64,000 nucleotides of DNA. Origin: Talpa occidentalis (Eukaryota > Chordata > Mammalia > Eulipotyphla > Talpidae). Below are positions 13,200 through 25,700 of this stretch, piece by piece. Every line of letters begins with the position of its first letter. Positions within the stretch are counted from its first letter, which is position 1. A program made the position numbers and the translations under genes. The notes under the pieces are model-generated. The model ran no database searches. It was not told the DNA's origin and worked only from the letters and a program-made list of their open reading frames with translations. The stretch is from contig NW_026555331.1 in NCBI RefSeq assembly GCF_014898055.3, forward strand, positions 94,758,684-94,822,683, in the 5' to 3' direction.

Positions 13200-13345
13200 A
13201 CTTCATTTTCTTTTAGGCTTTAAAGCCATAACCTAATATAAACCTTAGTACGATACAAAGTTCCTAACTCCAAGACCATCACATTAGGGGTTAAAGCTTC
13301 AGCATACAAAATTGGGCAGATACCAACATTCAGTCCATAATATTT
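12985..13345 (-). mobile_element. MLT1-type LTR (ERVL-MaLR), minus orientation
   Basis: The left end carries the reverse complement of the typical MLT1 3' terminus: gctataacaaaatgccatag, then actgggtggctt. The right end carries ccatcacattaggggtta and caacattcagtccataat, the complement of the MLT1 5' end. The middle has been overtaken by a purine-rich expansion (13098-13196). Confidence 0.75.
13098..13196. repeat. Purine-rich (GA)n/(GGGA)n low-complexity tract
   Basis: Runs of GGGGA and GAGA ending in about 14 uninterrupted GA units. It sits inside the MLT1 LTR, where the consensus has a natural GAGA-rich segment that could have seeded expansion. Confidence 0.93.
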
Positions 13346-13924
13346 ACAAAATAATAAAAACACATTAATGAAGCAATACTAATGAACGTTGTTTTGCACA
13401 GCCTTGGTACCAATTCAAATCGCACCTATCCTGAAGGTGGATGGAAAGACTTTAACTCCTGTGACCACACTTCCTTTTTGGAAGAGTAATAACACAGGCA
13501 GTGAGAAAAGCAATTGACAAAGCAGAATTGAGATGTGCCTGATCAGTATTCCAGTCAGGTTTGACAGTGAATAAAGGATAAGCTTTATGCATTAGCCTTG
13601 CAGGACATTTTGACATTCAATCAAATTCATACCTTAAAATGACAAATTGCTAGATGTCAGACAAATTCCCTTAAGAGCAAAGGGCAGGCATGCTTACTAT
13701 CTCTTATAAAAGATCTGGGTACCTTGGATCAAGGGTTTGGTCCTACAGTATAACACACTGTGTGTTCTGATATCACCTGTCTCTCTGGAGGTTTATAGGA
13801 TTCCAGGGTGGCAGAACCCACAAAAATGCTAATTATCTCTGTAATTGCTGTGAAAAGGATGGGCAAACGGAGAGATATGTGATAAAGAAAATATAACAAT
13901 TCACTGGCAATTCTTTAAACTTTC
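13346..13924. other. Intronic sequence, nothing recognised
   Basis: No gene or clear repeat seen. Confidence 0.5.
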
Positions 13925-14440
13925 TAGTTGACTGAAAGTATGCCTAGCCCACTATAGAAAACAGTATGAGATTCATTCTTAAAAAAAAAAAAAAAAAAGT
14001 AAGAATAGAAATACCATATGACTCTGCTTTTCCACTTCTGGATATTTGTCTAAAGAATTTAAGTCACAGTGCTGTAAATCAATATTACCTTAATTTTTTT
14101 TAAAATTATGTTTATTGCAGCATTATATTCAATAGCTAAAATTTGGAAACAAGGCAAGTGCCCATAAATGGGTGAATGAATAAAGATGATGTGATATGTT
14201 TATATAATAAAATACTAGGCTTTATGCAAAAAAAAAGACAACGGTGGTTACAGAGGAGAAGGTGAATGGATGGTTAGATAAGGAAAGGAGGGGTCAACAA
14301 CATGGTGGTGGATGGAAATGACTTTTTTTAAAGAATTGTATATAGATTTCAAATTCTAATGCTACATACCTGAAACCAACAATGATATGAACCAATATTA
14401 CTTCCAGTAATCATCTTTAATTAAAAAATATACATAACAA
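13925..14440 (+). mobile_element. Old L1 3' end
   Basis: Diverged ORF2 C-terminal sequence: accatatgactctgcttttcc near 14015, ttattgcagcattatattc near 14110, gcccataaatgggtgaatg near 14160, then 3' UTR. An A-run of 18 at 13981 may be a local expansion or the trace of another insertion. Confidence 0.7.
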
Positions 14441-14849
14441 ATGCTGATTAAATATATACTTCTAAAATTCTACTTCAAAATTGGCAGTAGCTCAGAAATT
14501 TAATGAAATTAATAAGCCCCATTTGAATTACCGCCATCCTTTTTACCACTCATTTAATAATCAAGCCTGGTCCCATTTAATCCCCAAACCTCCATGGTAC
14601 TTCATTAAGGTTTACTATCCCTCACAATGAAACTGACCATAAGTCTATGCCTCTATTCTCAAAACACAGCTTTACTATAGTCGATTTTTGCCTAGCTCTC
14701 AGCTAACTGTAACTTCTGAACTAGATCTAATCAGAAGCATCTCAGTCAGAGAACTGGAATTCTCCTTAGTTTTCCTACAAATCTGTGCAAATTTGATGAG
14801 CACTGAGGTGTTCATTAAAATAATTTTAACAATCCCACCATTACTTACA

Positions 14850-14975
14850 ATCCCACCATTCCTATTTTACAGATGAGAAAAGGTGAATCAGAAAGGTTGC
14901 TCAGGATTTCATCACATAGCAAAGATTCAAAAACTGACCAGTCAAACTCCAAAGTCTTGGACTATAACAACTAAA
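14850..14975 (-). repeat. MIR, minus orientation
   Basis: ttttacagatgagaaaaggtg followed by the diverged counterparts of 'ggttaagtaacttgccc' and 'caaactccaaagtct'. Recognisable as the MIR core in reverse. Confidence 0.6.
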
Positions 14976-15234
14976 TTGTATTGTTTCCAAAACCTCATTA
15001 TCTAGTTGAGTCTGTGTGTCTACAATAAGACTATTCACATGGATTTGTTTTTCACGTCAAATAAAAAAAATGTAGTTGACAAAATGTGTATTGTAAAGAA
15101 TGCTATAAATTGAAGTATGAATACTCTCAAGGAAAAAAGAATCTGTGAGCTGATTATGACAATGAAATAATGTAGCACATCACGACAGGAAAGGATATTG
15201 GTGCACAACATTGACTGTGACTTAGAGGTATGGG

Positions 15235-15610
15235 ATCTTCCCTTTCAGGTGATTTTACCACACCACATCTACCATTAAAACATCCACAGTTTATGACCAC
15301 AGGACTGTGTCATTATTCTTACTCCCCATTTTGTTCTCTCCCTTTCCCCTTCCTCTCTGGTAGTCTCAGTCTATAGTCAGATTTCTAGAGTTTGTTATTA
15401 GTTTAGATTTATCTGACCCTTTGGTTTTTTTCACATTCCACATTTCTCCATGTTCCACATATAAGTGACACCATTTTGTATTTGTCTTTTTCTTTCTGAC
15501 TTATTTCACTTAGCATAATCCCCTCCAGTTCAATTCATATTGTTGTAAATGACAAGAGTTCATTTTTTTTTTTTACCGTTGAGTAGTAGCCCATCGTGTA
15601 TATTTAAAGA
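15235..15610 (-). mobile_element. Old L1 3' end, minus orientation
   Basis: Reverse complement of L1 3' UTR and ORF2 terminus: ttctttctgacttatttcac then ttagcataatcccctccag correspond to the ISQKEK/EGIML region. Older than the copies with intact termini. Confidence 0.75.
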
Positions 15611-17559
15611 TGGAGAACTACAAAGAACTAGAGTAACTATAATGACACAAAAAAGGAAACAGATAAAAAACATCTCTGCCACAATGATAATACCAAAATA
15701 TTCTCCTTCAACACATGGGACAATTGCAATTTAATCAAATTGCAATTTAACATCAAGACTAGTTCCGTAACTCAGTGGTTCCCCAAATAGAACGTGGATT
15801 AGAGAGGATAAAAGCCAGAACTTTGAGAGCAGATACGGTATTTTCTATATACATACTGAGGTAATAAGCTAGACATATAAGATGTATACAGTGTTGTAAA
15901 CCAATGTTAAAAAAAAAAACAACATTAAAGAAAAAAAGATTTTTGTAATTAGGTCTATCTCTAGAAGATTCTTACAGTGTAGGTTTGCAGATCTCAAGAA
16001 ACTGAAATTTTAGAAAATTTATTAAGAGATATTGGTAAACACCATAAGTAGAGACCAATACTATATTCAAAAGGTATATGTTTGGAACAATTCTCTTTCT
16101 TTGGACACCACAGCATACTTGATAGGAGAAATATGTTTACTGGAAGAAGGCACTTCAAGTTAAAATACAGACTGGCCCCATCCCCCTCGCTGACACTTAG
16201 CTATGTGGAGAGTTAGCTCAGGTCCCAATAGTGAATAAGATCGCACTGATTAAAAATGTATAAAAAGTTTATAGAGTACTAATTAAGTTATATTAATGTT
16301 AATTATGTCTATTATTACAAAAGGAATGCAATATATGCTGTCCAAAGTAGATCACTTCTAAAAAGTTATGATTTCTTAGTAAATAAAAATAAGTTGATGA
16401 AATTCCTTGCAAGTTTTTCATATGGAAAAATGTGATAGTGATAATTTACACTGCCTATTACCAAAAATATTGTGAATGGAACAACTTAATTGTTTCAAGT
16501 GTAATGGTAATTTTAGGATCACAAAACAAATTAATGCATTTTGTGAGGCTTTATTCTGCTTATTTATATTGTTTAAGTCACTTGTATACATGAAGGAAGA
16601 AAGAATGACTTTTCCATGCTTATGTTTCTGCAGTTTGTTACTGATGAAAAATAGTTTAATTTTCTGTGCTCAGAATAAAAGAGGTTAGAAGGTTACAAAT
16701 CATGTTTGTATAAGGTATTACAGCATCTCTCTAGTCAATTGGAACATTAAACTTACCAATGCATTGACCAAATCAAAACAATGTGCTTATTTTTTTCCTC
16801 TAGAAAAATCTCCAGCCCAAACAGCAATTTGCCTTCTACTCCTTCATTTAAAAAAAAATACATTTTGATTTACCACAAGTGTCTAATTTAATCAGAGGTA
16901 CAAACATGTAAAGGGTATCTGGTTCTTGTTTCATTGTGTTTTTAGAGTATAAACGAGAAAGAGTGAGAAATGTACTTTCTGAAGACATCTATTGTGTGTT
17001 TTCCCAGCACTGTTTATAAATTTCAACTCTTTTTCAACAGTACCTAAAATAAGAAAGTTGCATTTTATACCCAAATATAAAAAAAAAAATCTCTGACTGA
17101 AATAAAAGTCATGACATCCTAAGGAAGATAAAAAGTTGCATGAATAAGGACTCTTTAGGAAGAAAATATGAGGCATAAAGAGTCACAATTATTTCTGTAT
17201 TACTGTGCATAAAAATGAGTACATTCAAAATTTTAAGTCCTGGTACTGAGAACTTTTCAAAGAGGATCATTATTAAATGAACATCTAAGAAGTAATAAAT
17301 AAAAACTTCAACATATTTGGAGCCTTCTTTCCTCTCTGGTGGTATTTGAGAACATTTCGAAGAGGCCATCATTGCTCTGCCTCACATTCTCTCTTTACGT
17401 GTGCCCTCTGTGCTGCAGAAAATGGAACATGTGTTCAACCAGAGATATTCCAAATGAGTTTCTATACATTACAATTATTCTAAGATACTATTTTTCCCCT
17501 ATCAGGTATGTCATATCTAGGTAGTGTGACAATACTTACTCTTTCAAAAGAGGTTTTGA
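15611..17559. other. Intronic sequence, nothing firmly recognised
   Basis: AT-rich. Contains a 9-bp inverted repeat at 15724-15745 (ttgcaattt, 4-bp loop, aaattgcaa). No gene seen. Confidence 0.45.
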
Positions 17560-18140
17560 TGAAATTGTTAATCTCAGACAAAGCTAATATGTATACAAAA
17601 TGGATCAATGCCACTTCAAGAGAATTTTGCAATAACTATCAAAAATACATATTCTTTTTCCCTTTGCATTCTCCTTTAAAAATCTATCTTGGAGATACAC
17701 TGCCAAGAAATAATAAAAATATATAAACAAGGCTATTTATTGCTGCCAAAGACTGAGATAATCCAAATGTCTAACAACAATGAGCTTCCTGAATAAACTA
17801 AGATACATGCCACAATGTAGTATGCAGCCGTGACTGACAGGGCAGATTACCATAAGCTTCATCAAAATGAGCTCCAAGTCATGCCAAGTGAAAAAAGCAA
17901 TGTGCATAATTATACATACTGCGCACAATTTTTGTAAAAGTAGAGAATATGTCTATATGTTTACACATGTGTACAAACAAAATTCTTTTTTTCAAAAAAC
18001 ACAACTGAATTTTGATATAAGAACTAGTAAAATTGTTTTGGCCCTTGGGTAAGGATGGAACTGTGTATGTGCACAGGTGAATATGAAAGCAAAATCTTTC
18101 TGCATGTATCTTGTCTTATTATTTTGACTTAGTATACAAA
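17560..18140 (+). mobile_element. Ancient L1 (L1ME-like) 3' fragment
   Basis: ttattgctgccaaagactgag, atgtctaacaacaatgagct and aagtgaaaaaagcaatgtgc are diverged forms of a conserved ancient L1 3' region. Assignment to an L1ME-type subfamily is from memory of such sequences and is tentative. Confidence 0.5.
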
Positions 18141-18294
18141 TGTTTTATCAAAGTAAGAAACAGATTAAAATTGTAACAGAGCTTAGAAACTGAAGGTGAT
18201 TAAGAAAATAGGTTTAATTGAATATTATATTAATGGAATAACCAAGACACCTTATTTCCAGTGATTTAAAGCAGAATATGTTGTGTATCTACTC

Positions 18295-18570
18295 TGAGTG
18301 TACTATATCCAAAGAACAAAAAGGAGAACCAAATATGGGATCAGGAAATAATAAATAAAAAAAAAAGTAACCGGCAACTATAAATCAGAGACATTCTGTA
18401 GGGGCAGGGGAGGGGAAGGAAGAAATGATGAGTGGGAAGAGCACAAGGGACTATGGTGATGGTTCACAGGTGAACTGGTGGTGGGAATTTTACTGGGACT
18501 ACCCCTGAGAGGAGAAAGCAAACATTGTACAAAAATGAACAATTATGTAAAATGTATATAAATTAATTAA
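18295..18570 (+). mobile_element. L1 3' UTR remnant of intermediate age
   Basis: aaatcagagacattctgta followed by the G-rich stretch ggggcaggggaggggaagg is equivalent to the 3' UTR of the young L1s here (accagagacactttttgggg and G-run), with a longer non-G tail. Confidence 0.6.
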
Positions 18571-20544
18571 TTGAAGACCTGTCATTGACCAATAATTACT
18601 AGAATGATTGTTGATATAGACTTTAATAATGGCTAAATCAATATGGCAATGATAACTACACTAGACAGGATAACAACACTGTTCCAAGTATCCTTGCTTC
18701 CCCCATTCCCACCAAACATAACTTTTACCTCATCAGTTCTCTAGATCCAGTTATGACTTTCAGAAAATATAAGGTAAGAAACAAATAAAAGTAGTATTAA
18801 GAAAATTAAATATGGACAGGTCTTCAGGAACAAAATGATGAGATATACTTTTGCAACACATAAATGACAAGAAAAAAGAAGGATTGGTACATGGATTTAA
18901 AAAGGTTCTGAGACATTTGATGCAAATTAACTCTTTCATCTAGTTTAGACACTAATCTAACAATCAACTGTTAAAGGCAGAAAACAAACTCTTCTTTGGA
19001 TGATATAAGGAGCAAATTATACAGCAAATGTCATGTGATGATGATAATACTATTACATAAAATCAAAATTGCTATAGTTACATATTAAAATAGTCATAGA
19101 TTAAAATATGATGTTCCAAATTGCCTTTGTACTATTTCAGGCAAAAATGTATATGCTTATGAGATAAGATAAAATATAAAATGTTAATAATTTTGAAACT
19201 GGGTAGTATCTGGACATTTATTATAGTATTCTCTCCACTTTTCATGTACTTGAAGTGTTCCTTATAACTAAATGAATAACAAAAGTATGAGATTAATTGA
19301 CTGACTGATTTTAGGTCAAATCAAATTAATATACAAGAATATCACTGCATCCCATGGAGGAAGGACTGGGATGAAATAAGGGAGAACACAATGACAAGAA
19401 CATAAATGACAGACTTATGATGATTGTGGAAAGGTATAAGTAGCTTTTGAGATTTTTAAATCAATGATTCTAATTTAATAGGAAGGTGAGTGAAAATGAA
19501 CAAAAAAGTAGAAAGCATAAAAAATGCAAGACAGGAAATCTCTGTGAAGTCAAGTCTTTTAAAATGTAAAGATCCCAGAGTAAAATAATTCCAGGGAAAT
19601 AAATCAAAATGAACTACAAAAGAACCTAACTGGTTTCAAGAAACTTTTCCTGCTAGAGTAGTTAAGCTGATTCTACATCTAGTTAATAGTGCAATTTCAT
19701 CTTGCATTTAAAATAAATTTTATCAAGACACAGCAAGTACAAAATGCAAAGAACAGGGAACTTCACGTAAATCTTGAATCATAAACCTAAGCATTAAGTC
19801 AACGACTTAGGGCGACAGATTGATTAACATTTTCTCTAGGCATTTTCTCATCTACCATGTGAAGGTTTTAAGTCTTAGTATTCTAGAATCAACATACTGT
19901 AATTAGATAAATCAAGATTATTTGTTTTTAATCTCTCCAGAATTTCCCGATCCTTTACACACTCTCAGCTAGAAGGGATGATTCCAACTCTATTCCGCTT
20001 TCATTTCTAACCATTTTTTCATTACTCTTTTTCCTACCCCCCCCCCACACACACACTCTGGCAGCATGGGTGAGTGCCAGAGACAGGATGCTGGGAAGCA
20101 ATTTATAATCGTATATACTGCTGCTGTCTCCTCAGAGAGAAAGACAATTTATAATAAACAAAGGACCTCTTAAAATTATCAAAGCAGTGGTCCTCAACTC
20201 AAAGGGTCAGTTCTCCAGAGAGTCACTGATGGCTTTGAAGGTCTGGCTAATATTTGCATCCTGTGTTGACTCCTCATAAAGTTCCTTCTCATCTTTTCTG
20301 GATTCTGAAAGGCCCATTCTAGGAAACGGCAGGGCAAAAATTTCTTAATTCTAAGAAATAAATGATGAACTGTAAAAAGAAAGACTTCAGTTTGGCAATG
20401 GGGATGAAAAATAATGCTTTGTGTAAGTAGCTGTAAGATAAGGAGGGGGAAAAAAAGACATGTAAAGTCAATCAGGCAGTTTTTGGAGAAACAGAGAAAA
20501 TTCTTTTCTTTTTTCATTTAGTCACAGATGGGCAGGATGATACG
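18571..20544. other. Intronic sequence, nothing recognised
   Basis: AT-rich. Includes a short C-run plus CA stretch at 20038-20056. No gene seen. Confidence 0.5.
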
Positions 20545-20640
20545 TAACAGAAAAAAGAACACAGAATTTAACATGTAAACCTGTGTTCAAATACTAACCC
20601 CACCAAATAGTAACATTTCTGACTATGTGCTAGTGAAACA
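20545..20640 (+). repeat. MIR fragment
   Basis: aacctgtgttcaaatactaac, then ctgactatgtgc, a diverged form of the MIR sequence 'cctgggttcgaatcc...gctgtgtgacc'. Confidence 0.5.
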
Positions 20641-20974
20641 GACTTGAATTTAGGGACATAGAATGGTGATACTATTGATAACTTCCCTCACCTACCTTAC
20701 TATGCTTGTCCACAAGAGTGCCTTGCATCCACCATCACAGGACTTAAGGCAAAGATGCAGAAAATAAAACAGGACAAATCAGAGAGAAACTGGATAGCAC
20801 TTTGAAGTAATTCATTCATACATTCACAAATTTCCCCAACATGAAACTGGGGATATAATCATTGTCTCAATTCACTTAATTCATTCAGTTCTTTGAGACA
20901 ACTGAATGGGGTAACTGTTAATCTGAGAGACAACCGTTTAACAAAGAGAGGATGCTAAATATCTACTGTGTCAT

Positions 20975-21115
20975 TTACTGCTCACAACCACCTTGATAGT
21001 TGGGTTTAATAATCATGATTTTACAGGTGAAGAAAATAGGTTGAAAGACAGTAAGTAAATTTTTCTTGAGCATATAATCGCTAACAGAGCAGGGATTTGT
21101 GACCAGATTTACTTT
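20975..21115 (-). repeat. MIR, minus orientation
   Basis: ctcacaaccaccttgatagt, then gattttacaggtgaagaaaa and cagagcagggatttgtgacc follow the MIR core in reverse. Confidence 0.65.
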
Positions 21116-22810
21116 ATCTGCTGCTTATTGATTTAATGAGTAATATTCATCAAGAATGTTATTATTCAAATATTGCACATGGATAACATTAAAATAAACT
21201 TAAAATTACAATAGACACATTTTTGATTTGTACAACATAAATCAGGGAATGCAATGACTATAAATATGTATTAGAATTCGAAAGACAATAGTTATTTTCT
21301 TACCCAAGACACTAACTGCAAAAATTATTTCAATGCATCAATTCTAATGTAACCAGGGTAACCTCTCATTCCATCTTCAAATGAGAGCATCAAAATTTGT
21401 AACCAGAAAGTTTATAAAGATAATATGAGGGGGAAAACTTGGAACCATTACTCTCCAAAGAGCATTTAATATGTTCTAACCCAGGTATTCTCTGATGGTT
21501 TCCCCAGCACCATGTGTTAAAAAGGAAGGCTTTAATCTGTAAAGATGAATTTCAACTTCAAACCCCCCACCGGTTTTAATGGGAGTGACACAGCTAACAT
21601 GTCATAACAGACATTGGAAAGGAACCCTGAGTGTCCAATTATTTAAAGTGTTTTTCCTATTCACTGTCGCTCAACTGATCATAGTGGATTTATTTGGCAG
21701 TAACACTCTTCTGACACGAACTTCCGGAGGAATTACGCCAAAATTCAATCCTGGTTAATGTTGCCTTAAAATTAAGTATTTCCGTAAGTTTTAAATAGAT
21801 AACAGTACTTTCTAACAACTGCCTTCTTGGATACAAGTTTATTTCTTAGACAGGATTTTAAAAAACCTGGCAAGAAAAAAATTTCCTTTTCTAGGTAAAA
21901 TTAAAAAAAAAGTTAAGAGAAAACATCCTGTCATAGAGCCCAGTGAAATATCCCCAACATGAAACTGGAGAAGCAATCATCTTCTAATATTACCTTAACA
22001 AATATAAAATACTGAGTTTAATATATATTGATTTAAAAAAGATCATTGAGTTTTAGTACTATAAGTAACCATGTCTTCTTCTCGGAAGTATTTTTTCTAG
22101 GATTATCATGTGTTCCAGGTCCTGAATTTTAAAACGTTAATTCTAAAGTTATGACTACTATATGTGGCATCAATCTAGATCTCCAAATCTGATCTACAGT
22201 GGGCACAAACCTCTGGGTTCACTCATACTTCAAAGCAAGTACCTTACTGCTAAACGTCTGTATTTTTTTCATGTACTAATGAAGAGACTAAAGAATGGAA
22301 TCCTTTCATTATACTCAATATGAGAGATGGTGTCCATTTAAAATAACAAGAGAACAGTCTTTCTTCTTTCTTTTTGTTCTTCTCAAGGTCATCAGGATTT
22401 ATGTGCAGTATATATGATGGACTATACAATCAAGCTAGACTGAGACACAGACCTGTTATTCATATAAGATAATATAAAGCTAACATGTGTCTGTCTGGTT
22501 GAAATGCAGTCAATAATTTAGCAGAATTTATAGATATCTGTGCTTACTCAAACTTACAGCTAAAATTACTCTCTGCTACTTCAACCAAGTGAGCAGATGT
22601 TATTTTCATATTATCCAAATGAAAACAAGGACAATGTCACTCTTCTTTCCAATTAATTTCTCCTGTTCTTAAGTAAACAAACATAGGCTTCAGAGATCTA
22701 CCTGAGCCACAGAATTATAACAGGTCTTGGGTTTTTGTTCCAGGGGATGAGGAGAAGCTGACATTAACATAATAAATGTAACTGCTTCTCTAAAACTTAG
22801 CTAATGTTAA
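21116..22810. other. Intronic sequence, nothing recognised
   Basis: AT-rich, no gene or clear repeat seen. Confidence 0.5.
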
Positions 22811-22826
22811 TTCCCCATGCAGTTTT

Positions 22827-23500
22827 TTTTTTTTTTTTCTAGTACTATTCTTTTTTTTTTTTTTTTTTTATGAATTTTATTGTTATATTCCCCATACAAT
22901 TGCAGCCCCCCATTCTGACCCCAATCCCTCCCCTCCCGCCCCCGCCCCCCTAAAAGTGTCTCTGGTTCATAGTTTTTTGTTGATTTTGATTTTCACTTTC
23001 TTATAGTTATTTATTTTCCTGGTCCATTATTTAAGTTTTCTAGATTCCTGCTATGAGTGAGACCATCCGGTATTTTTCTTTTTCTTTTTGGCTTATTTCG
23101 CTGAGCATGATCCCTTCCAGCGCCATCCATGTTGCAGCAAATTGCATGTGTTTATCTTTTTTGAATGCTGAGTAATATTCCATGGTATATATGTACCACA
23201 TCTTCTTGATCCAGTCATCTATTTTTGGGCATTTGGGTTGTTTCCAAAGCTTAGCTATTGTAAACAGTGCTGCTATAAACATAGGGGTGCAGGTGCCCTT
23301 TGGAATTGATGTTTCTGTGTCCTTTGGGTAAATACCTAGGAGTGGAATTGCTGGGTCATATGGAAGCTCTATGTTTAGTAGGTCCAGAAATCTCCACACA
23401 GCTTTCCACAGTGGTTGGACCAGTTTGCACTCCCACCAACAGTGCAGAAGAGTTCCTTTTTCTCCACACCCTCGCCAACATTTGTTGTTGCTAGTTTTTT
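22827..23500 (-). mobile_element. 5'-truncated young L1, minus orientation, with interrupted tail
   Basis: Reading on the minus strand it starts in ORF2 near the zinc-knuckle region, encodes [19 protein letters not shown] through [10 protein letters not shown], and continues through the G-rich 3' UTR to a poly(A) tail. A 16-bp target-site duplication ttccccatgcagtttt flanks it (22811-22826 and 23501-23516). The tail consists of two A-tracts separated by a 12-base non-A spacer at 22839-22850. It belongs to the same young subfamily as the copies at 8437 and 57473. Confidence 0.95.
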
Positions 23501-23516
23501 TTCCCCATGCAGTTTT

Positions 23517-23984
23517 AATTTGAAATATTTTCTGGGAATTCTAATCTCTTCATGATTTTTTTGAAATATTTTTCTTGTTTAAATTATCAGTAACAAAGAT
23601 AGACTAAGTCCAAATAGACTCTTTATTTCTGTTTTAAAGAATAAAATACAACAGAAATGATTATCAGATGAGTAGTCAGATGACTTTTTAAAGTTTAATA
23701 GCTTCAGTATGATATAAAATTCATGATTTTAAGGTGAAGTGTACAACGTACATGGCAAGTTGCCAAAGTCTAGGTTACCACAGTAGCAAACTTACAAAAG
23801 AACAGGAAAATACAATTTGGATCTTATAAAGACTAAAACTACCTTTGGAAGGACCATTCATTTTCATTTGAATTATAATTTTTATTAAACTCAAAAGGCA
23901 AATTACTAATTTACTTGGAAAGACATTTTGAACTCAGTGACTAGAATTTTCCCAAACCTGCGTAATGTACAGTAAGAAGTTTTA
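23517..23984. other. Intronic sequence, nothing recognised
   Basis: AT-rich, no feature supported. Confidence 0.5.
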
Positions 23985-24180
23985 GTAACCGAGCATTTAC
24001 TATGTGACAGGGATCGCATATAAATAATAAAACTTGAGGTATTCATTAGTACTTTCTTTTTACAGATAAGGAAAGTGAAGCAAAAAGAGGTTAAGAAACT
24101 CGCCCAAGTTACACACACTCTAACTAATAGAGCTGGGCTTCAAATGTCAGCAGTACAATTCCACTGTCCATGCTGTAAAC
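23985..24180 (-). repeat. MIR, minus orientation
   Basis: One of the better-preserved MIRs: actatgtgacaggg, tttacagataaggaaagtga, ggttaagaaactcgcccaag, agagctgggcttcaaatg follow the MIR core in order. Confidence 0.85.
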
Positions 24181-24689
24181 AATGTTATACTCACACTCCG
24201 ATGTGTCCATGATACCCCTGTCCTTGGCAGTCATTTGTCTGCATTCCAGCTATCTCTCTCACTGGGAACTGAGAGACAACCTAGGACAACACTATGCAGT
24301 GTGACTGTTAGTGTTCTTGACCTTAATTTACTATTTTCTCCTATACCTTTGTGGGACAAAAACATAAGTAAACACTTGTTTCTCAAATACTATTTGGTGT
24401 TACTAGTTTGCCTTTATCTAACATTAACTCAATATATAGAAACTATTACAGAGCATAGGAAATGTGAATTCAGGTAAAAATGGAAGGAAAAAAATAGAGC
24501 AGGAGATGCCAAAAAGGATGATTTGAGATAAATACATAACAACAATAGAAAGATCTCTTGTTGTGTGAAGTTGAGACAGCTATTGTAGCACACCCTTCCT
24601 CCTAAAGTAAAGGAAAAGCAATTTCCTATAAAATGACTAGAAGGATTATGGTTTCATAAACCAGATCTTCGACCAGGTCAATAAAAAAA

Positions 24690-25700
24690 AAAAAGGAATG
24701 GACATCAAATTTCAGTCAGATTTATTAAAATGATGCTTTATTTTTAAAAACAAAGAAAATGAACATATTTCAGATATTCAAGGAAAGAAAAATGTGAGTC
24801 TAGGATTTTATATGCAGCTAAACTGACTTCCAAGTATATAAGCCAAGGACAAACTGTTTTCAGTACCAAAAAGTCAAAAAATATTGTTCCCAGAGGAGCC
24901 TAAGCTTCAGAAAATCATACTGAATGAAGAGACACAGATATAAAGATCAATTGCATGACTATCAGTGCTAACATAATAACAAGAAACACAACAGTATGTT
25001 CCCCCATGAAATAAAACAGTACAACTTTTATCTGATTTCATGCCCAAAATCAAACGAATTGTATCCAGCCTTGCGATCCTACCAATAATTCATAGGAATT
25101 ATTATAGCACTGAGGAATATGTTAAGATATATTACAGGGACACAATCAGTAAAACCTAGAGAGATGCATGTCTAATCATTGCAGTGTGAGGAATTTATTG
25201 CAACCTCACTAAAAAAACCTAATTATGACATTTATGAGACAATAAAAAAATTTGAGCAATAAGCCAGTAGATGATGATACTAAGCAATTTGTTTAAACCA
25301 TATTTTATCTATGACATTGATCAAGTAGATAGTAAAAGGGGGGGGGAAGGCTTGTTCATTAGATATTATACTAAAGTATTGGCTGATTAAATGAATGCAA
25401 TGAAGCAATGTCTGAGTCTTTTTTCATATGGATGTGGGTGTGAAAGGGGTAGGATTGGCCACAGGGTAAAGGCTGTTGGAGTGGATGATGGGTCCTATGT
25501 ATTTACTTTTGCCTTTAAAATGGAAGTGAATTAAAGGGATTTTCAAATAAACAAAAGTTGAGAGAACTTATTACATGCAGATATATGTTAAAAGTACTTA
25601 ACAGCAGTTTTCAGGAGGAAAAAAAGATGAGCACACAATAATGCAGGAAAGAGAGGTCCTTGGAAAAGGGAAATCAATGGGTAAATCTAAATGAACAATA
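24690..25700 (+). mobile_element. HAL1-like half-L1 fossil
   Basis: Ordered matches to what I recall of HAL1/old L1 3' sequence: gattttatatgcagctaaac, caaggacaaactgttttcag, atattgttcccagagg, gaattgtatccagcc, aatttattgcaacctcact. Diverged throughout, and the HAL1 name is from memory. It ends indistinctly around 25700. Confidence 0.5.
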
